This document shows positions 1-6,468 of a stretch of DNA of 36,620 nt, in pieces. The stretch is taken from positions 1-36,620 of the forward strand of contig JAFCFP010000003.1 of the NCBI GenBank assembly GCA_017608575.1, in the 5' to 3' direction. Made by a program: the position numbers and the translations under genes. The stretch is from Candidatus Iainarchaeum sp. Its GTDB lineage: Archaea; Iainarchaeota; Iainarchaeia; Iainarchaeales; DTGL01. Under the pieces are notes generated by a model. The model did not search any database and had not been told where the DNA came from. It saw nothing but the letters and a program-made list of their open reading frames with translations. Every line of letters begins with the position of its first letter. Positions within the stretch are counted from its first letter, which is position 1.

Positions 1-95
1 AGTTCATCATGTTCGCCTGCCCCGATTCCGAGAACATAACCGTTTTTAACAAACCGTTCTACAAATCCTTCAATAAATGCTTCACCTAAAGCCAT
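1..95 (-). CDS. N-terminal fragment of an unidentified protein (gene runs off the left edge)
   Basis: An open frame starts with ATG at 95 and runs leftward out of the window, giving 31 codons that begin MALGEAFIEGF and include a V-K-N-G-Y-V-L-G-I-G-A-G stretch. The V-x-x-G-x-x-x-G-x-G-x-G pattern faintly recalls the N-terminus of ribose-5-phosphate isomerase A, but the usual Thr/Ser after the glycines is not there, so I do not assign it. A TATA-like CTTAAAA (121-127, minus strand) lies about 25 bp ahead of the ATG, which fits a leaderless mRNA and supports this start. The rest of the gene is needed for any functional call. Confidence 0.6.
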   Translation of the reverse strand, partial: MALGEAFIEGFVERFVKNGYVLGIGAGEHDE

Positions 96-120
96 GCTGA
101 AATATAATTAGTTTAACGGT

Positions 121-127
121 TTTTAAG
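121..127 (-). promoter_or_regulatory. TATA box for the left-edge gene
   Basis: Minus-strand CTTAAAA about 25 bp upstream of the ATG at 95. The spacing matches the leaderless pattern seen at 1801, 4255 and 13259. The stretch 96-154 contains only this promoter and the T5 run (150-154) behind tRNA-Thr. Confidence 0.4.
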
Positions 128-154
128 AGTATTGCTTTGCGGCATTGCCAAAAA

Positions 155-241
155 GCTCCATCCGGGATTTGAACCCGGGACCCCTACCTTTTCAGCTAAA
201 AAAGATACCAAGGTAGTGCGCTACCGCTGCGCCAATGGAGC
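155..241 (-). tRNA. tRNA-Thr(GGT) with a 16-nt intron
   Basis: A full cloverleaf folds on the minus strand: acceptor GCTCCAT/ATGGAGC, D stem GCGC/GCGC, anticodon stem CTACC/GGTAG, T stem CCGGG/CCCGG with loop TTCAAAT. The anticodon loop reads TT-GGT-A, then a 16-nt insertion (190-205), then A and the 3' half of the stem. Removing the insertion leaves a 7-nt loop TTGGTAA with anticodon GGT, which reads ACC (Thr). CCA is not encoded; a T5 run follows the 3' end and may terminate transcription. The gene starts 32 nt after the hisS stop codon, so read-through from hisS is possible. A TATA-like GATTAAAATC overlaps the hisS stop and could be its own promoter. Confidence 0.9.
190..205 (-). other. 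Intron of tRNA-Thr at position 37/38
   Basis: The inserted 16 nt separate position 37 (A) from position 38 (A). A relaxed BHB can be drawn: TTGG pairs with CTGA (two wobble pairs) between 3-nt bulges TA|T and AA|A, with only a 2-bp outer helix. This is close to the minimum size for an intron cut by the archaeal splicing endonuclease. Confidence 0.8.
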
Positions 242-273
242 ATTCAATTAATCCAATCAACCATGAAAAGATT

Positions 274-1533
274 TTAATCCTTAACCAGTTCTTTTAATTT
301 TTCAATTTCGGAAAATTTTAATTCTTCTTGCTTTCCTGAATTCATTTCCTTTAAAGTGAATTTTTTCTCTTTGAGTTCTTTTTCGCCAAGAATTACAGCA
401 AAGGGAATGCCTTTCTTGTTCACATACTCCAAGTTTTTGGAAATGCTTCTCTTCATTAAATCAATTTCAGTGTTTATTCCCATAGCGCGCATTTTTTGGG
501 CTAATTTAAGCGCTTCACTTAATGCACTGCCAATTGGAACAATAAAAACCCTGGTTTCTCCGCATAATTGCATTTTATCTCCAGCAACATCCAACAGTCT
601 CTCCACACCAAAAGAAATTCCAACAGCTGGTGTTTTTTTGGCATTGAACAATTCAACAAGTTTATCATATCGTCCTCCACCGCCAATACTTGGCCCATTA
701 GAGCATTTCACCTCAAAAACAAGACCCGTGTAATAGGCAAGCCCTCTCGCAAGACTCAAATCAAGCTTTACATATTTCTCCAATCCAAGGCCTTTAAGCA
801 AGTTGAAAAATTCAACAACCTCTTCAACAACCCCAATGTTGCCTTTCATTGAACGGATTTTTTCCCTGGCTTTTTCAAGCGAGTTTTCTTTAACAAAGGA
901 AATGATTTCAGTGCTGATTTTTGATTTTTTGAATTCATTCATTACTTGCTTCCATCCAATCTTTTCGGATTTGTCAAGCAACCTAAAACACTCACTGACC
1001 TTGCTTTTTTTTACACTGCATGCAAGTGCTAATTCCTCCAAGAGAGCGCGGGAATTAATTGTTATGTAGAAGTTTATTTTTAGTTTTTGCATTATTTCCA
1101 CTGCTATTGCTATTAATTCAAGTTCGCTTAAAATTGATTCCGAGCCAACAATGTCAATGTCTGCCTGAGTGAATTCCCTGTAACGTTTTGCCTGCGGCCT
1201 ATCATACCTGTACACCCGCCCAATCTGATAGCGCTTGAATGGCAACGCGATTTCCCTGTTTGTTGCTATAACGCGTGCAAGCGGCACGGTCAAATCAAAC
1301 CGCAATCCAAGCTTTCTTCCGCTCTTATCCTCAAAACTGTAAATTTCCTTTTCTATTTCCTCGTCTGAAGAACCCTTTGCCGTTAAAAGTGCAAGCTCTT
1401 CCACTATTGGTGTTTCCATTGGCATGAATCCGTATTTTTCAAACACTTTTCTGCACAACTCTTCTATGAATTTCTTCTTCCTCGCACGCTCTGGCAAAAA
1501 ATCCTGCATGCCCCGAACTCTGGCAACATTCAT
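274..1533 (-). CDS. hisS: Histidyl-tRNA synthetase
   Basis: Class II aminoacyl-tRNA synthetase that charges tRNA-His in the cytoplasm. From the ATG at 1533 it is 419 aa, normal for the family. Visible family marks are the N-terminal R-G-x-x-D-F-L-P segment, motif 1 (YGFMPMETPIVEE), motif 2 (GRVYRYDRPQAKRYREFTQ), the histidine-binding ARGLAYYTGLVFEV, and motif 3 (GGGGRYDKL ... GVERL), followed by an anticodon-binding domain starting at about residue 325 (RVFIVPIG). An in-frame TTG at 1548 would add five residues but overlaps the GGAGG ribosome-binding site (1542-1546), which sits 8 nt ahead of the ATG, so I prefer 1533. tRNA-His ends only 16 nt upstream, so the ribosome-binding site lies in the tRNA trailer; co-transcription with its own substrate tRNA is likely. 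Confidence 0.97.
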   Translation of the reverse strand: MNVARVRGMQDFLPERARKKKFIEELCRKVFEKYGFMPMETPIVEELALLTAKGSSDEEIEKEIYSFEDKSGRKLGLRFDLTVPLARVIATNREIALPFKRYQIGRVYRYDRPQAKRYREFTQADIDIVGSESILSELELIAIAVEIMQKLKINFYITINSRALLEELALACSVKKSKVSECFRLLDKSEKIGWKQVMNEFKKSKISTEIISFVKENSLEKAREKIRSMKGNIGVVEEVVEFFNLLKGLGLEKYVKLDLSLARGLAYYTGLVFEVKCSNGPSIGGGGRYDKLVELFNAKKTPAVGISFGVERLLDVAGDKMQLCGETRVFIVPIGSALSEALKLAQKMRAMGINTEIDLMKRSISKNLEYVNKKGIPFAVILGEKELKEKKFTLKEMNSGKQEELKFSEIEKLKELVKD

Positions 1534-1541
1534 CAACAAAA

Positions 1542-1546
1542 CCTCC
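1542..1546 (-). promoter_or_regulatory. Ribosome-binding site of hisS inside the tRNA-His trailer
   Basis: GGAGG on the minus strand, 8 nt before the ATG at 1533 and 3 nt after the tRNA-His 3' end at 1550. It decides the start codon. It could be exposed only after tRNA 3' processing, which is an inference. Confidence 0.75.
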
Positions 1547-1549
1547 AAG

Positions 1550-1622
1550 GGCCGCGGCCGGGACTCGAACCCGATCCTAAGGCTCCACAGGCCTCAATGC
1601 TAGCCATTACACCACCGCAGCC
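1550..1622 (-). tRNA. tRNA-His(GTG) with encoded G-1
   Basis: The minus strand folds as G(-1), acceptor GCTGCGG/CCGCGGC, D stem GTGT/GCAT, anticodon stem GAGGC/GCCTT, loop CTGTGGA with anticodon GTG, T stem TCGGG/CCCGG with loop TTCGAGT, and discriminator C73. The extra 5' G opposite C73 is the classic identity element of tRNA-His and is genome-encoded here. There is no intron and no CCA. The gene lies directly upstream of hisS on the same strand. Confidence 0.95.
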
Positions 1623-1690
1623 ATTTTTTGCAGAGCAAGGGCTATCCAAACAAGAAAAAGCCTCAACGCAAATGAAGTAAATCGCCCATT

Positions 1691-1713
1691 TTGCTCACTT
1701 AAAAAATGAGCAA
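1691..1713 (-). promoter_or_regulatory. Inverted repeat enclosing a TATA-like element upstream of tRNA-His/hisS
   Basis: TTGCTCA and TGAGCAA are perfect 7-bp inverted arms around a 9-nt core that reads TTTTTTAAG on the minus strand. If the core is the TATA box, transcription would start near 1675 and leave a roughly 50-nt leader before tRNA-His. A palindrome centred on a TATA box is how many archaeal repressors are placed. The function is inferred. Confidence 0.35.
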
Positions 1714-1772
1714 AGCAATCCTTTTAATTGTTTTCATTTCCTGCAGACGTTGTATTGCGCCAAACAAACTTA

Positions 1773-1781
1773 TTTTATACA
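1773..1781 (+). promoter_or_regulatory. TATA box for the 45-codon leaderless ORF
   Basis: TTTTATACA; its C lies exactly 21 bp before the ATG at 1801. The same nonamer at the same spacing precedes the gene at 4255. Confidence 0.6.
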
Positions 1782-1800
1782 CATTGTTTCCATTGCTTTT

Positions 1801-1938
1801 ATGGACTCAGTTAAAAAAGCAGACATAAAAAAAATACTTGGCTCTGCAACAAGTTTGAGTCATGAACAACAAGTGTACAAAATTCACAGGCATAAAAACG
1901 TTTTAAAAAAAGGATTAAAGGAAAGAAAATTCAACTAA
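1801..1938 (+). CDS. Small basic leaderless protein, unknown function (45 aa)
   Basis: ATG at 1801 opens a 45-codon frame that begins MDSVKKADIKKILG and ends with the basic KKGLKERKFN. It is rich in Lys/Arg/His, has no Cys and no membrane segment, and could bind nucleic acid, though nothing diagnostic is present. Support comes mainly from the TATA box 21 bp upstream, which would place the first mRNA base at or next to the ATG. An in-frame upstream ATG at 1750 lies ahead of that box and is unlikely to be used. The last 8 bp overlap the 3' end of trkA on the opposite strand. I do not recognise a family. Confidence 0.5.
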   Translation: MDSVKKADIKKILGSATSLSHEQQVYKIHRHKNVLKKGLKERKFN

Positions 1939-2584
1939 TTATTTTTCTAACAGAATCAGCAACTTCCCTTTTTGCAAGAATCAATACCTTTGAGCCAACC
2001 CTTATAACGCTTTCAGGGTCTGGAATAACCAGATTATTATCCTCATATAATGCAACAATTGATGAACCGCTTGGATTCTCTATTTCTTTCACTTTCTTTC
2101 CAGCTATCTTGCTTTTTTCCGTTACCTCTATTTCCATTATTTCAGCTGCTCCGCGTGAAATGAACGCCAAATCCAGTACCTCTGGTTTTGTTATTAATTC
2201 AGCAATATAGCCAGCAGCCGCTGCCTCTGGGTGAATCACAATATCAATGCCAAGCTTTTTCAACACATTTTCATCATATTCAACTTTTCCAAGCCGTGCA
2301 GCTACTTGTTTTGCTCCAAGCTCTTTTGCCAAAAGCGATACAACCATATTTGTTTCATCCTGCCTTGTAATTGCAACCAAGGCATCGCATTCTCTCACAC
2401 CGGCTTTTTCAAGCGTTTTTCCTTCAGTGGCATCGCCCTGTGTTGCCACTACATCCAATTCAGAACTGATTCTTTCACACACTTTTTGGTCTTTGTCAAC
2501 CACAACAACGTCATGGTTTTCATCAATTAACAATTGGGTCAAATAATAACCCAAATCACCGCCACCAACAATAATTATGTACAA
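1931..2584 (-). CDS. trkA: Trk potassium uptake regulator TrkA (NAD-binding RCK protein)
   Basis: Cytoplasmic regulatory subunit that docks on the TrkH K+ channel and gates it with nucleotides. The N-terminal RCK_N Rossmann domain has G-G-G-D-L-G and the acidic end of beta-2 (VVVVDKD), then DVVATQGDAT; the C-terminal TrkA_C domain starts near residue 140 (ISRGAAEIMEIEV) and includes GSSIVALYED. At 217 aa it is a single RCK unit of normal length. An ATG start is not available. The best start is TTG at 2584, giving MYIIIVGGG, with GGAG 9 nt upstream; a TTG at 2593 would leave no room for that ribosome-binding site. It lies 73 nt downstream of trkH on the same strand, so the two are probably one operon. 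Confidence 0.93.
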   Translation of the reverse strand: MYIIIVGGGDLGYYLTQLLIDENHDVVVVDKDQKVCERISSELDVVATQGDATEGKTLEKAGVRECDALVAITRQDETNMVVSLLAKELGAKQVAARLGKVEYDENVLKKLGIDIVIHPEAAAAGYIAELITKPEVLDLAFISRGAAEIMEIEVTEKSKIAGKKVKEIENPSGSSIVALYEDNNLVIPDPESVIRVGSKVLILAKREVADSVRKIIS

Positions 2585-2657
2585 CCAAAACAACTCCTTT
2601 TTTTTTAATTAAATGCATTTTTTCGAATCTACTATATTGAGGTATCTTGTTTTTATA

Positions 2658-4133
2658 TTATTTTCTTTTCTTTCTCACAAAGTAAATTGCCAAACCAAAC
2701 AAGCTGAACACTGGAATTATTTCAAGCCTTCCAATCCACATGTTAAAAATAAGCATTATTTTTGAAGCCAAAGGCATTGTTGCATCAGTGAAGCCTGTTG
2801 AAATTCCGGCATTGCTTTGAGCTGAAACAACTTCAAACACTGCATTGGAAATAGTTGCACCATCAAATGTCAAAACCATTACACCCAATGCAATAAAAAA
2901 TGCATACAATAAAATGAAAAATGTTATTTCCCTTATCTGCTCGTTTTTTATTTCTCGCCCGTCAAATCTTTTTGCAAAAAAAGAGTTTTTTGGCAACAGT
3001 GTTTCTTTTATCTTCCAGTAAACTCCTTTAACAAATATAATAAACCTGCTTATTTTTATGCCGCCAGCAGTTGAACCAGCTGAACCACCTACAAACATTG
3101 CAAGTATTAACACAAGTTTTACAAATTCATCCCATTGCGCTATTATTGTATTTGACACCAATTCAAATCCACCGCATGTGAGGGCGGAAATTAAATGGAA
3201 TATTCCGTTTTCTATTCCAAGCTTTGGCACAACCATTAAACTTGAAAGAAATGAAAGAAACAAGAGCATTCGCGTTTCAGCATCCCTAAAATATGCCCTG
3301 AAATCCTTTCTTTTAAAAAACAAATAATGCACTGAAAAACTTATTGCTCCAAGCATCATTATTACAATAAGAGAAATATCCACCCAATAATTATGCTTTC
3401 CAATTGCATTCCAGTAATGGTTTTCCACAGCAAGCCCTTCAGGAGTCAAACTCATTCCAGTAGTACTAATTGCACTCATGCTGTAATTAACCGATTCAAA
3501 TGGAGTCATTCCACTTGCCCAAAGCAGAAAAACCCCAATTCCAGTGAGCAATACATAAACCCACCAAATTTGCATTACTGAATTCTTCAAATTAGGAGTC
3601 AAGCGTTCTTCTCTGCCTTCAGCAATTATTAGTTTTGAAGCACGCGTATAAGCAGTAAACACTCCCACCATTGCAAGAACAATTATTCCAATTCCGCCAA
3701 TCCAACTCAAAAGCGAACGCCAAAAAAGCAGGCTTTTAGGCATTAAATTAAGCTGTGCTTTCATTACACTCAAACCAGTAGTAGTCAAAGCAGACATTGC
3801 TTCAAACACGGCATTTACAAAACTTGAATTCTGAATAAAAACAAAAGGCAATGCAGCAAAAGCAGTGAACAAAAGCCACGAAATTGCAGTAATTAAAAAA
3901 GCATGTTTCATTTGAGTGTCCATTTTATTACTAAAAACACTTCTTAGAATAAAACCACTCAAGAAAACAATCGCTGAACTAAAAACATAATACACTACAA
4001 TCCGGGTCAGGCTTTCCATGTAAAACAACGAAATAATGCACGGCACAAGAAAAAGAACCGAAGAATACTCCAATATTGTTCCAATGTCACGCATTACAAT
4101 TTTCAAATCACTGTAACCCAATCTTACAAACAT
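2658..4133 (-). CDS. trkH: Trk potassium uptake channel TrkH
   Basis: Integral membrane K+ channel subunit of the SKT superfamily with four TM-pore-TM repeats. The pore-loop filters are visible in order: [20 protein letters not shown] and NAGIST, each with the expected filter glycine. Length is 491 aa from the ATG at 4133, normal for the family. GGTGA at 4138-4142 lies 4 nt ahead and decides this start over an in-frame TTG at 4157. A TATA-like TTTTTAATT near 4179-4187 would start transcription near 4158. The partner regulator trkA follows downstream, and a divergent membrane protein gene lies upstream. Confidence 0.95.
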   Translation of the reverse strand: MFVRLGYSDLKIVMRDIGTILEYSSVLFLVPCIISLFYMESLTRIVVYYVFSSAIVFLSGFILRSVFSNKMDTQMKHAFLITAISWLLFTAFAALPFVFIQNSSFVNAVFEAMSALTTTGLSVMKAQLNLMPKSLLFWRSLLSWIGGIGIIVLAMVGVFTAYTRASKLIIAEGREERLTPNLKNSVMQIWWVYVLLTGIGVFLLWASGMTPFESVNYSMSAISTTGMSLTPEGLAVENHYWNAIGKHNYWVDISLIVIMMLGAISFSVHYLFFKRKDFRAYFRDAETRMLLFLSFLSSLMVVPKLGIENGIFHLISALTCGGFELVSNTIIAQWDEFVKLVLILAMFVGGSAGSTAGGIKISRFIIFVKGVYWKIKETLLPKNSFFAKRFDGREIKNEQIREITFFILLYAFFIALGVMVLTFDGATISNAVFEVVSAQSNAGISTGFTDATMPLASKIMLIFNMWIGRLEIIPVFSLFGLAIYFVRKKRK

Positions 4134-4182
4134 TTTTTCACCATTCACGCAAGACAAGCATTAAAATTAGTTCATTTGAATT

Positions 4183-4206
4183 AAAAAGGCTTTTGTCAGC
4201 CTTTTT
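4183..4206. promoter_or_regulatory. Inverted repeat in the trkH / membrane-protein divergent promoter
   Basis: AAAAAGGCT and AGCCTTTTT form 9-bp perfect arms around a 6-nt spacer. The left arm overlaps the likely TATA box of trkH, and the right arm ends 20 bp before the TATA box of the divergent gene. No gene ends nearby, so an operator fits better than a terminator, although the hairpin plus T-run is terminator-like. Confidence 0.4.
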
Positions 4207-4225
4207 TTCAATAGCTGTGGAAAGA

Positions 4226-4235
4226 TTTTTATACA
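4226..4235 (+). promoter_or_regulatory. TATA box of the gene at 4255
   Basis: TTTTTATACA, with its C 21 bp ahead of the ATG at 4255. This supports the leaderless start at 4255 rather than the upstream in-frame ATG at 4240. Confidence 0.6.
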
Positions 4236-4254
4236 ACGAATGTATTCTATTTGC

Positions 4255-5142
4255 ATGGAATCAATGCTTTGGAATAAATTCAGGAACAGGTGCCCCTTTT
4301 ACTATAAATGCATTCAAGCATGGAAATCAAAACTAAAACCGAAAAAAGAACACTGGCTTCTTGCCATTTTTTACCTTTTATTAATGCTTGGAATTAAATC
4401 GATTTTTTCCAATTTGCCCCTGGTCAATTTGTTTAATTCATTTTTAGGGCTTGTGCCCTTGCTTTTAATAGCTCTTTTCTATTTCTTTGTTTACAGGTAT
4501 TTGAAAATTAAAAGGCTTTCCGATTTTCTGCCTTTTGCAAACGCTGTGATAATGCTTTTTTTTAGTGGTTTTTTGATTGTTTTGCTTTTTGTGCCCTTTG
4601 ACTTTTTTAGTTTTGGATTAAGTGGCAAAATTCTTTATGCACTAATTACCGCAATAGGATTATATCTTGGATTGATTTTTAGTGGAATGGGCTTAATGGC
4701 AATTTTTATTAAAAACTTCAAAGTCTCTTTTTTGAAAAAAACCCTTGCCTTTGGACTAATTTGCCTTTTAATTACTCCTCTAATTTCAAGCATTGTTGAC
4801 AATTTGGTTCTTTTTACATTGGAAAAACAATGGCTTTCAATTCTAGAGCATTGGTTTTTTTACATTTTTAATGCCAGTGGAGTGATTCTTCTCATAACAT
4901 TTTTTCTCCTGTCTTCTTTTGTTTTTTACTTCAAAGAAAATGAAAGAAAGCATGCTTTTATTATTGCCCTTATTTTTCTTTTTTTGAGCTCTTTTTCTAA
5001 TTATTTCTTTATGTTTCTTTCAGGGAACTCCTTAGCATTAAAAGTAAGTGAAGCATTTTTATGGATTAAGTTATCCAAGCCAATTTCCTTTGCATTGGTT
5101 TTCTTCATTTTCTCCATTTTCTCCAAGTCACGTTCCCCTTAA
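4255..5142 (+). CDS. Polytopic membrane protein, unknown function
   Basis: A 295-aa, very hydrophobic protein rich in Phe, Leu and Ile. A basic N-terminus of about 35 residues with three Cys in the first 30 (C-P-F-Y-Y-K-C among them) precedes roughly seven or eight predicted transmembrane segments, joined by short basic loops (RYLKIKR, FKENERKH). I recognise no catalytic or transport motif. The start at 4255 is chosen because the TATA box lies 21 bp ahead; ATG 4240 would precede the expected transcription start. It is divergent from trkH and shares an inverted repeat in the promoter region, so a role related to ion or osmotic homeostasis is possible but unproven. Confidence 0.75.
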   Translation: MESMLWNKFRNRCPFYYKCIQAWKSKLKPKKEHWLLAIFYLLLMLGIKSIFSNLPLVNLFNSFLGLVPLLLIALFYFFVYRYLKIKRLSDFLPFANAVIMLFFSGFLIVLLFVPFDFFSFGLSGKILYALITAIGLYLGLIFSGMGLMAIFIKNFKVSFLKKTLAFGLICLLITPLISSIVDNLVLFTLEKQWLSILEHWFFYIFNASGVILLITFFLLSSFVFYFKENERKHAFIIALIFLFLSSFSNYFFMFLSGNSLALKVSEAFLWIKLSKPISFALVFFIFSIFSKSRSP

Positions 5143-5158
5143 TGTACACCTTTACAAG

Positions 5159-5169
5159 CCTTTTTTTTT
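5159..5169 (+). terminator. Poly-T terminator after the 4255 gene
   Basis: CC followed by nine T begins 17 nt after the stop codon on the plus strand, the usual form of archaeal intrinsic termination. The rest of 5143-5231 shows no gene. Confidence 0.55.
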
Positions 5170-5231
5170 CAACAAAAATTTAATGCTGTGTAAGGTATTT
5201 GAACCAGCATTAGAACCCGCGGTTAAATTTA

Positions 5232-5498
5232 TTAGAACAATTTTGAAAAGTCATCATAGACATTTTTTCTGTGGCCAATAAACAGCACAATAACTTTCTG
5301 CTCTTTACTATCTATCTCATAAATCACCCTGTAATCCCCAATTCTTACCCTCCAAAAGTTTGAATATCTAAGATGTTTGCCTCTTTCTTCAGGGAACTGT
5401 TTTAATTCAGCTATTTTATTTTTGATTCTTTTTTGAATTTGGGTTTCCAATTTTTCAAAAGCATTTTTTGCTTTTTGATGAAAGAAGATTTTATACAT
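5232..5498 (-). CDS. RelE/ParE-superfamily toxin
   Basis: An 88-aa protein with the RelE fold pattern: N-terminal helices (KNAFEKLETQIQKRIKNKI), then the strand core W-R-V-R-I-G-D-Y-R-V-I-Y-E-I and V-I-V-L-F-I-G-H-R-K-x-V-Y. The Arg of the RVRIGDYRV strand and the HRKxxY end match positions that serve mRNA cleavage in RelE, so ribosome-dependent mRNA interferase activity is likely, though gyrase-targeting ParE-type relatives share the fold. The ATG abuts the TAG of the antitoxin gene with no gap, so translation is probably coupled. The pair is regulated from the operator at 5728-5745. Confidence 0.9.
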   Translation of the reverse strand: MYKIFFHQKAKNAFEKLETQIQKRIKNKIAELKQFPEERGKHLRYSNFWRVRIGDYRVIYEIDSKEQKVIVLFIGHRKNVYDDFSKLF

Positions 5499-5717
5499 CT
5501 AAATTTCCTCAAATGGAATAAGTGTTTCTGGCTTCTCTCTGGCTTCTCTGCTTCTCTTCACAAGCATCTTATAAAATGCTCTGGTTTTCTCTTTTTCCTC
5601 ATATAGTGCAATAATGGTTTTTATAGCGTCGCTTCTACTTTTAAACCTGCCTTCATTTACCCATTTATCTAATTCTTTTACTGTTTCTTTTGGAACTCTC
5701 AATTGAACTTGAACCAT
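5499..5717 (-). CDS. Ribbon-helix-helix antitoxin
   Basis: A 72-aa antitoxin. The N-terminal VQVQLRVPKETVKELDKWV is a ribbon-helix-helix motif (strand, then helix A), continued by GRFKSRSDAIKTII for helix B; the charged C-terminal half would wrap the toxin. An in-frame ATG at 5735 lies inside the palindromic operator and upstream of the expected transcription start, so I prefer the ATG at 5717, preceded by AGTGA. It is the first gene of the toxin-antitoxin pair and the likely autorepressor. The pair is isolated between the 4255 gene and tRNA-Leu and has no transposase nearby. Confidence 0.88.
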   Translation of the reverse strand: MVQVQLRVPKETVKELDKWVNEGRFKSRSDAIKTIIALYEEKEKTRAFYKMLVKRSREAREKPETLIPFEEI

Positions 5718-5727
5718 AGTAATCACT

Positions 5728-5757
5728 GTAAACATTATTGTTTACATTATTTATAAA
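5728..5757 (-). promoter_or_regulatory. Toxin-antitoxin promoter and palindromic operator
   Basis: A TATA box (TTTATAA, 5751-5757 on the minus strand) is followed by an 18-bp palindrome at 5728-5745 (GTAAAC, 6-nt spacer, GTTTAC) that covers the predicted transcription start near 5729. RHH antitoxins typically autorepress by binding such repeats. From 5758 to 5881 I see nothing further. Confidence 0.6.
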
Positions 5758-5881
5758 TTTATTGTTTTCAGGAATTCCCACAAAAAGCTAAAAAGTGCTA
5801 AATCTGAAATTATTGGCTTTTGATTAGCTGAATCCTTTGAATTTCCGCCCCCACTTTCTAATTCCAATTGCGCAACGTTAG

Positions 5882-5965
5882 TGCAGGAGGGAGGATTCGA
5901 ACCCCCGAAGGCACTAAGCCATACGGCCCTGAACCGTACCCCTTTGGCCGCTTGGGTACTCCTGC
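5882..5965 (-). tRNA. tRNA-Leu(CAG)
   Basis: Minus-strand cloverleaf: acceptor GCAGGAG/CTCCTGC with A73, anticodon stem TACGG/CCGTA, loop TTCAGGG with anticodon CAG (reads CUG), a long class II variable arm (TGGCTTAGTGCCTTC), T stem GGGGG/CCTCC with loop TTCGAAT. The long variable arm and A73 both fit leucine. No intron, no encoded CCA. A TATA-like TTTTTAATA lies just upstream, behind the stop of the gene at 5993. Confidence 0.95.
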
Positions 5966-5992
5966 TGTTTTAATGCTTTTATTAAAAATTTT

Positions 5993-6448
5993 TCAAAACA
6001 TTTCTTTTAAAATTCTTTCAATTTCTTTTTTTGAATAGCCTTCTTCTTCCATTATTGCACGCATTTCCCTTTTTGAATATTTTTGAGCACGCTTTCTGAG
6101 AGCCTTTTGAACCTCTCTAATGAATCTTTTCCTTTTTCTTTTTTCCCAAATGCTTTCCTCTTCTTTTTTTTCAATTTCTTTCAATTCCTTAAGTATTCCA
6201 TCAAGTTCATTTTGAGCCCTTAAAACCTGGTATTTGTATTCTTGTTCTGTTAAATGCCTTTTAAAGTATTCAAATTTTATTCTTTCCAACAATCTTTCAA
6301 GTTCATTTCTTTTCCTGTCAAGTTTTCTATACTTTCTAGAATGCGTAGTTGTTTCATTGGCTTTTCTCATTAAAACATATGCAAGTATTGCAATAATTAC
6401 TGCAAGCAATGCAATCAATGCAAAATAAACTGCTTTAAATGGATTCAT
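5993..6448 (-). CDS. Membrane-anchored coiled-coil protein, unknown function
   Basis: A 151-aa protein with one N-terminal transmembrane helix (about residues 7-27) followed by a highly charged, almost wholly helical cytoplasmic part. Residues about 38-100 look like a coiled coil (KLDRKRNELERLLERIKFEYF), and the C-terminus ends with YSKKEIERILKEMF. RHLTEQEYKYQVLRAQNEL resembles the short 'T-x-E-E-Y/F' helical hairpins of SHOCT-like tails, but I do not assign it. Its ATG lies 20 nt after the 3' end of tRNA-Arg, with GGTG at 6457-6460 as ribosome-binding site, so it is probably translated from a tRNA-mRNA co-transcript. tRNA-Leu follows 27 nt downstream. Confidence 0.8.
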   Translation of the reverse strand: MNPFKAVYFALIALLAVIIAILAYVLMRKANETTTHSRKYRKLDRKRNELERLLERIKFEYFKRHLTEQEYKYQVLRAQNELDGILKELKEIEKKEEESIWEKRKRKRFIREVQKALRKRAQKYSKREMRAIMEEEGYSKKEIERILKEMF

Positions 6449-6468
6449 TTTTTTTGCACCATTTTAAT

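Noticed and set aside
1534-1548. Longer hisS starting at TTG 1548
   Set aside because: The TTG overlaps the GGAGG ribosome-binding site, and the region ends 2 nt from the tRNA 3' end; ATG 1533 has correct spacing.
5180-5230. Possible tRNA remnant or attachment site (T-arm-like 'tatttgaacc')
   Set aside because: No acceptor or anticodon stem can be built around it, and it is not a copy of any tRNA 3' end in the window.
5718-5735. Longer antitoxin starting at ATG 5735
   Set aside because: That ATG lies inside the palindromic operator and upstream of the predicted transcription start.
5232-5735. Toxin-antitoxin pair as mark of a mobile element
   Set aside because: No integrase, transposase, terminal repeats or change in composition nearby; the pair stands alone.
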